6,320 nucleotides of DNA, from NCBI GenBank assembly GCA_036752825.1, contig DAIORV010000127.1, forward strand, positions 1 through 6,320, read 5' to 3'. The notes below the pieces were generated by a model that saw nothing but the letters and a program-made list of their open reading frames with translations, did no database searches and had not been told where the DNA came from. Of the stretch, positions 5,268 through 6,320 are shown in pieces (position 1 is the stretch's first letter; each line of letters starts with the position of its first letter). Origin of the DNA: UBA5177 sp002413265 (GTDB taxonomy: Bacteria; Chloroflexota; UBA5177). A program made the position numbers and the translations under genes.

Positions 5268-5632
5268 CGCCGCAAATCCTTCTTGACCTTGTGGGCGGCA
5301 TTCAGCACCACCATGGCGCGAGTGCTGGAAATCGTCGCTACGAGCTCGCCGAGCGTCTCCCAGTCAACGAAGCCGAGCACGTGATCCTCGTCCTCCTCGG
5401 TGATCGAAACACCCGCGTCGGTCGCTTCAGCCCAGAAGCCATTCTTTTCGGCCGGGTGCGGTACCAGCAGGTCTGCCGGATCCGGAATGGTGTTGATTAG
5501 CAGCTGGATCAGCAGCTCAGCATTCACGCGAACCGTGCGACTCCGATACTCCCGCACTTCATCGTCGCTCAAGCGGCAGTCGTCGTCCGCTTCGCCCTCG
5601 GCCTCGGTTATGGTCCTTGTCTCTGTGGTCAT
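5264..5632 (-). CDS. Acidic 122-residue protein of unknown function
   Basis: The start is the ATG at 5632-5630, chosen because GAAGGAG lies eight bases upstream; the frame stays open further upstream to 5773 but that extension is Ser/Arg/Pro-rich and overlaps a plus-strand relic. The product begins with a strongly acidic stretch (EAEGEADDD, LSDDEVRE). A helical middle follows (VNAELLIQLLINTIPDPADL), then NGFWAEATDAGVSITEEDED, DWETLGELVATISSTRAMVV and a basic tail, KVKKDLRR. No membrane segment, signal peptide or catalytic motif is apparent. Its stop overlaps the start of the next small gene (ATGA), so the two are probably co-translated and may act together. No family recognised. The acidic N-terminus and small size could suit a partner, adaptor or immunity-like protein, but that is speculation. 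Confidence 0.8.
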   Translation of the reverse strand: MTTETRTITEAEGEADDDCRLSDDEVREYRSRTVRVNAELLIQLLINTIPDPADLLVPHPAEKNGFWAEATDAGVSITEEDEDHVLGFVDWETLGELVATISSTRAMVVLNAAHKVKKDLRR

Positions 5633-5693
5633 GTTCCTAACTCCTTCTTTGTTTCGGGCCAGCACATCCCGACGGGACTCTGCTGCCCGCAGG

Positions 5694-6020
5694 ATGGACA
5701 CACTGTCGGGAGTGGTTTTGGGAGGGCTGATGGAGGAGCGGGGCTTCCGACTGGTCGAAACGGGCGCGATCAACGCGGGAGATGCAACATTCCACGCCGG
5801 CTGGACGCTTCACGGAGCAGCGCCCAACACCTCGCCAATGATGCGTGAGGTCATGACCGTCATTTTCTTTCCGGACGGCACGCGCATCAGGGAGCCGGAG
5901 AGCGAGGGGCAGCGCAATGACCTGAACGCTTGGCTTCCGGGATTGCAACCCGGAGATGTCGCGGCGAGCAGCCTGAATCCGCTCGTGTACAGCAAGCATG
6001 CGGAGGGCACCGCGAAGTAG
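5694..6020 (+). pseudogene. Phytanoyl-CoA dioxygenase (PhyH)-like gene, C-terminal part only
   Basis: About 108 residues match the end of PhyH-family Fe(II)/2-oxoglutarate dioxygenases. GDATFHAGWTLHGAAPNTSP carries the distal iron-binding His (codon 5811-5813), MMREVMTVIFFPDGTRI carries the co-substrate Arg region, and the tail NDLNAWLPGLQPGDV and SLNPLVYSK is family-typical. The family is normally about 250-300 residues; the N-terminal half with the H-x-D iron motif is absent, and the frame upstream of about 5700 shows no similarity. An ATG at 5694 is used only as a boundary; another at 5730 has GGAGGG just upstream but could not give an active enzyme. The break lies just outside the minus-strand operon beginning at 5632, so arrival of that segment may have removed the 5' end. 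Confidence 0.75.
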
Positions 6021-6100
6021 CCCAACGCGTCGAACAGGCCGCCCGCAGCTCCGTAAGCAGGGACTCAGCCTTGGTCGCAGGTTCGAATCCCGCCCCACCA
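6018..6100 (+). tRNA. Decayed tRNA, 3' half clear (class II, possibly Tyr-like)
   Basis: The T-arm is clear: GCAGG 6077-6081, TTCGAAT loop 6082-6088, CCCGC 6089-6093 with one A-C mismatch, then CCCACCA. A variable-arm-like GACTCAGCCTTGGTC precedes it and resembles the long arm of tRNA-Tyr. Further upstream TAGCCCAACGCGTCGAA (from 6018) recalls a D-arm, and GTA lies in a possible anticodon region, but the D and anticodon stems do not pair well. No matching 5' acceptor strand exists; the PhyH stop codon occupies that place. A strong terminator follows. It is probably a pseudo-tRNA or an attachment-site relic rather than a working tRNA. Confidence 0.4.
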
Positions 6101-6132
6101 GTAAATTGGCCCGCGGAAGCTAAGAATAAGAG

Positions 6133-6163
6133 ATCCCCGAAGCACCCAGCTTCGGGGATTTTT
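6133..6163 (+). terminator. Strong rho-independent terminator
   Basis: A perfect 11-bp stem (ATCCCCGAAGC with GCTTCGGGGAT), a 5-base ACCCA loop and a following T5 run, preceded by an A-rich segment. It is the best terminator in the window and the usual distance after a tRNA, so it probably served the transcription unit of the decayed tRNA or the PhyH gene. Confidence 0.9.
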
Positions 6164-6320
6164 GTCTCCGAGCGAATTGTTGAACGGGTCGATATGCCAA
6201 GCGTCCGCCGCAGGAACAAGCTGTCGCGAATTGCCTCGTTTCTCAGACCAAGCAGCTAGACGGAGGCGGCAGACATCAAGTCATTCGTGTCTCTTCCGAG
6301 GATTGAAGTGATACCAGTAT
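6164..6320. other. No clear gene; possible start of a gene at the right edge
   Basis: No supported gene or RNA is seen. Near the end a GGAGG at 6262-6266 is followed by an open plus-strand frame reading IKSFVSLPRIEVIPV to the edge. Its only standard start is a GTG at 6287, without its own ribosome site. This could be the 5' end of a gene continuing to the right, but about 15 codons are too few to judge. Confidence 0.25.

Noticed and set aside
5400..5693. N-terminal part of the plus-strand ORF leading into PhyH
   Set aside because: Antisense to the 122-residue gene; Ser-rich shadow without PhyH similarity, so the relic is taken to start near 5694.
5930..6259. Plus- and minus-strand ORFs over the tRNA region, with VAQRVEQ / GAGFEPATKA-like peptides
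   Set aside because: These are the well-known translation artefacts of tRNA sequence and its complement.
1..6320. CRISPR array, retron, or known anti-phage system
   Set aside because: No regularly spaced repeats, reverse transcriptase, nuclease, or defence-family domain could be found in any frame.

Overview
This is a GC-rich bacterial fragment, probably from an uncultured environmental lineage. The tandem zinc-ribbon plus adenylate cyclase architecture, the small VOC, ABM and PhyH genes and the abundance of decayed transposases would fit Chloroflexota or a similar soil or sediment phylum. No marker gene here fixes the taxon, so that placement is inference.

Layout. At the left edge, on the minus strand, is the N-terminal third of a zinc-ribbon class III adenylate cyclase (1-733, running off the window). 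Next comes a stretch of decay: an IS5-type transposase tail (minus, about 782-910) and a frame-disrupted zinc-finger ORF (plus, 1060-1351). An intact SAM methyltransferase follows (minus, 1362-1988). Then there is a second graveyard: a 26-residue NHL-like ORF, an IS630 transposase tail (minus), an IS5 transposase tail (plus), and a small two-helix membrane protein split by one base at a C5 run (minus, 2461-2788). An intact VOC-family gene (plus, 2873-3373) is followed by a hairpin, a degenerate parS-like palindrome (3464-3479), and a secreted-type conserved protein with a C-terminal Ig-like domain. That protein has lost its signal peptide (plus, to 4337).

From 4350 to about 5650 lies the most unusual part, a compact minus-strand island with two transcription units. 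The first is an acidic 122-residue protein of unknown function, overlapping by ATGA with a roughly 80-residue small protein that carries one frameshift, then a terminator. The second has its own promoter and encodes an ABM-domain protein followed by a shortened homologue of the small protein, then a near-copy of the same terminator. The recurrence of small-protein tail plus terminator suggests a duplicated cassette of an undescribed small protein family.

The right end holds the C-terminal part of a phytanoyl-CoA dioxygenase-like gene whose 5' part is missing (plus, to 6020), a decayed tRNA 3' half, a strong rho-independent terminator (6133-6163), and a final stretch with no clear gene.

No CRISPR array, rRNA, intact insertion sequence or complete defence system is visible. 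Several single-base frame breaks fall in G/C runs, so sequencing or assembly error must be weighed against true gene decay.
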